Under the pieces are notes generated by a model. It made no database searches. It was not told where the DNA came from and was given only the letters and a program-made list of their open reading frames with translations. Positions 6,063 to 6,607 of a stretch of 6,607 bases of DNA are shown here, piece by piece. Position numbers and translations under genes: made by a program. Each line of letters opens with the position of its first letter. The stretch's first letter is position 1. The stretch is from Burkholderiaceae bacterium. Its GTDB lineage: Bacteria > Pseudomonadota > Gammaproteobacteria > Burkholderiales > Burkholderiaceae. Location: positions 1 to 6,607 of the forward strand of contig CANBYN010000103.1 of assembly GCA_947373615.1 (NCBI GenBank), in the 5' to 3' direction.

Positions 6063-6607
6063 ATGTCCTCATTAACCCCAAAAAATTTACTTTGCTATGT
6101 ACCATTAATTGGCAGTGCATTTTTATTAACTGCTTGTTTTATGGTGGGGCCAGATTATTCAAGACCAAATGTTAAGGCGGTAGATCAATATAGGGCTTCT
6201 ACTCAAACTGAATTTACAGAGTCCTTAGGCGAGAACTCTAACAAAATCCTTGATCCCGTGGAATGGTGGCAGAGCTTTAATGATCCAACACTTAATGCCC
6301 TGTTAAAGCAGGCGACAGCTCAAAATCTGAGTCTGCAGCAAACTGCTTTGCGTATATACCAATTGCAAGCACAGTTAGGCGTTAGTGATGCGGCCTTTTT
6401 GCCGTCAGCAAATTTAAGCGCTTCATATTCGAATAACCGAAATAGTGCTATTCAAGAAGCGATTAATGATTCCAATAATTTGGTGTCTAAAAATGCATTA
6501 GTCCAATTAAATTGGGAGCTGGATTTTTGGGGTAAGGCGCGCCGTGGCATTGAAAGTTCCTTATCCTCATATTTATCTGGTGTTGCTGCTTATTACTCGG
6601 CAGACGT
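6063..6607 (+). CDS. Outer-membrane efflux lipoprotein, NodT/OprM family, 3'-truncated by window edge
   Basis: This is the N-terminal part (181 full codons) of the outer-membrane channel of a tripartite RND- or MFS-type efflux pump. The protein begins with a lipoprotein signal peptide: a hydrophobic stretch at residues 9-24 and the lipobox LTAC with the modifiable Cys25. Phe26 is not the Asp that retains lipoproteins in the inner membrane, so sorting to the outer membrane is expected. MVGPDYSRP (27-35), EWWQSFNDPTLNALLKQA (67-84) and LNWELDFWGKARRG (149-162) are hallmarks of the OMF family, whose members are about 450-500 residues long. The start is certain: TGA at 6060-6062 abuts the ATG in frame, and the next in-frame Met lies after the lipobox. 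No clear Shine-Dalgarno sequence precedes it. Partner genes for the periplasmic adaptor and inner-membrane pump are expected downstream but lie outside the window; the substrate is unknown. GC is about 41 % by hand count over 6121-6540. Confidence 0.93.
   Translation, partial: MSSLTPKNLLCYVPLIGSAFLLTACFMVGPDYSRPNVKAVDQYRASTQTEFTESLGENSNKILDPVEWWQSFNDPTLNALLKQATAQNLSLQQTALRIYQLQAQLGVSDAAFLPSANLSASYSNNRNSAIQEAINDSNNLVSKNALVQLNWELDFWGKARRGIESSLSSYLSGVAAYYSAD

Noticed and set aside
1..6607. CRISPR array, insertion sequence, toxin-antitoxin or phage-defence module
   Set aside because: No spaced direct repeats, transposase, terminal inverted repeats or defence-type domains are seen on either strand; the window is mostly core housekeeping genes.

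Overview
The window looks like a chromosomal segment of a betaproteobacterium of the order Burkholderiales. The proteins read as betaproteobacterial versions of cysS, alkA, accA, tilS and lysC, and I recall the order cysS-alkA-accA-tilS-lysC-tRNA-Ser as conserved in Burkholderia/Ralstonia relatives. Hand-counted lines give a modest GC content (about 40 to 50 %), far below Burkholderia or Ralstonia. That points to a low-GC relative such as Polynucleobacter. The genus is an inference from gene order, composition and protein character; no database search was made.

Layout: positions 1-4224 hold a tightly packed, same-strand group of four housekeeping genes. These are the 3' nine-tenths of cysS (cysteinyl-tRNA synthetase, 5' end outside the window), an AlkA-type DNA glycosylase joined by a TAATG stop/start overlap, accA (carboxyltransferase alpha subunit of acetyl-CoA carboxylase) 9 bases later, and tilS (tRNA-Ile lysidine synthetase), whose start lies 35 bases inside accA. 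After a 61-base gap with a small perfect hairpin comes lysC (aspartokinase, 4286-5536). Its second half carries a good internal ribosome binding site and ATG that probably yield a separate regulatory subunit. A type II tRNA-Ser(GCU) follows at 5612-5706, with a Rho-independent terminator at 5768-5798.

After the terminator there are 264 bases in which I recognise no gene. The window then ends inside the first 181 codons of an outer-membrane efflux lipoprotein of the NodT/OprM family (from 6063). The change from a compact core operon to a looser, transport-related region directly after a tRNA gene could be an island boundary. No integrase or direct repeat of the tRNA end is visible in the window, so this remains a possibility only.

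Functionally, cysS, tilS and tRNA-Ser serve translation, accA starts fatty-acid synthesis, lysC starts the aspartate-family amino acid and meso-diaminopimelate pathway, and the glycosylase repairs alkylated DNA. These are unrelated core functions sharing transcription rather than one pathway. I see no undescribed multi-gene system. The most interesting signal is the probable internal translation start in lysC.
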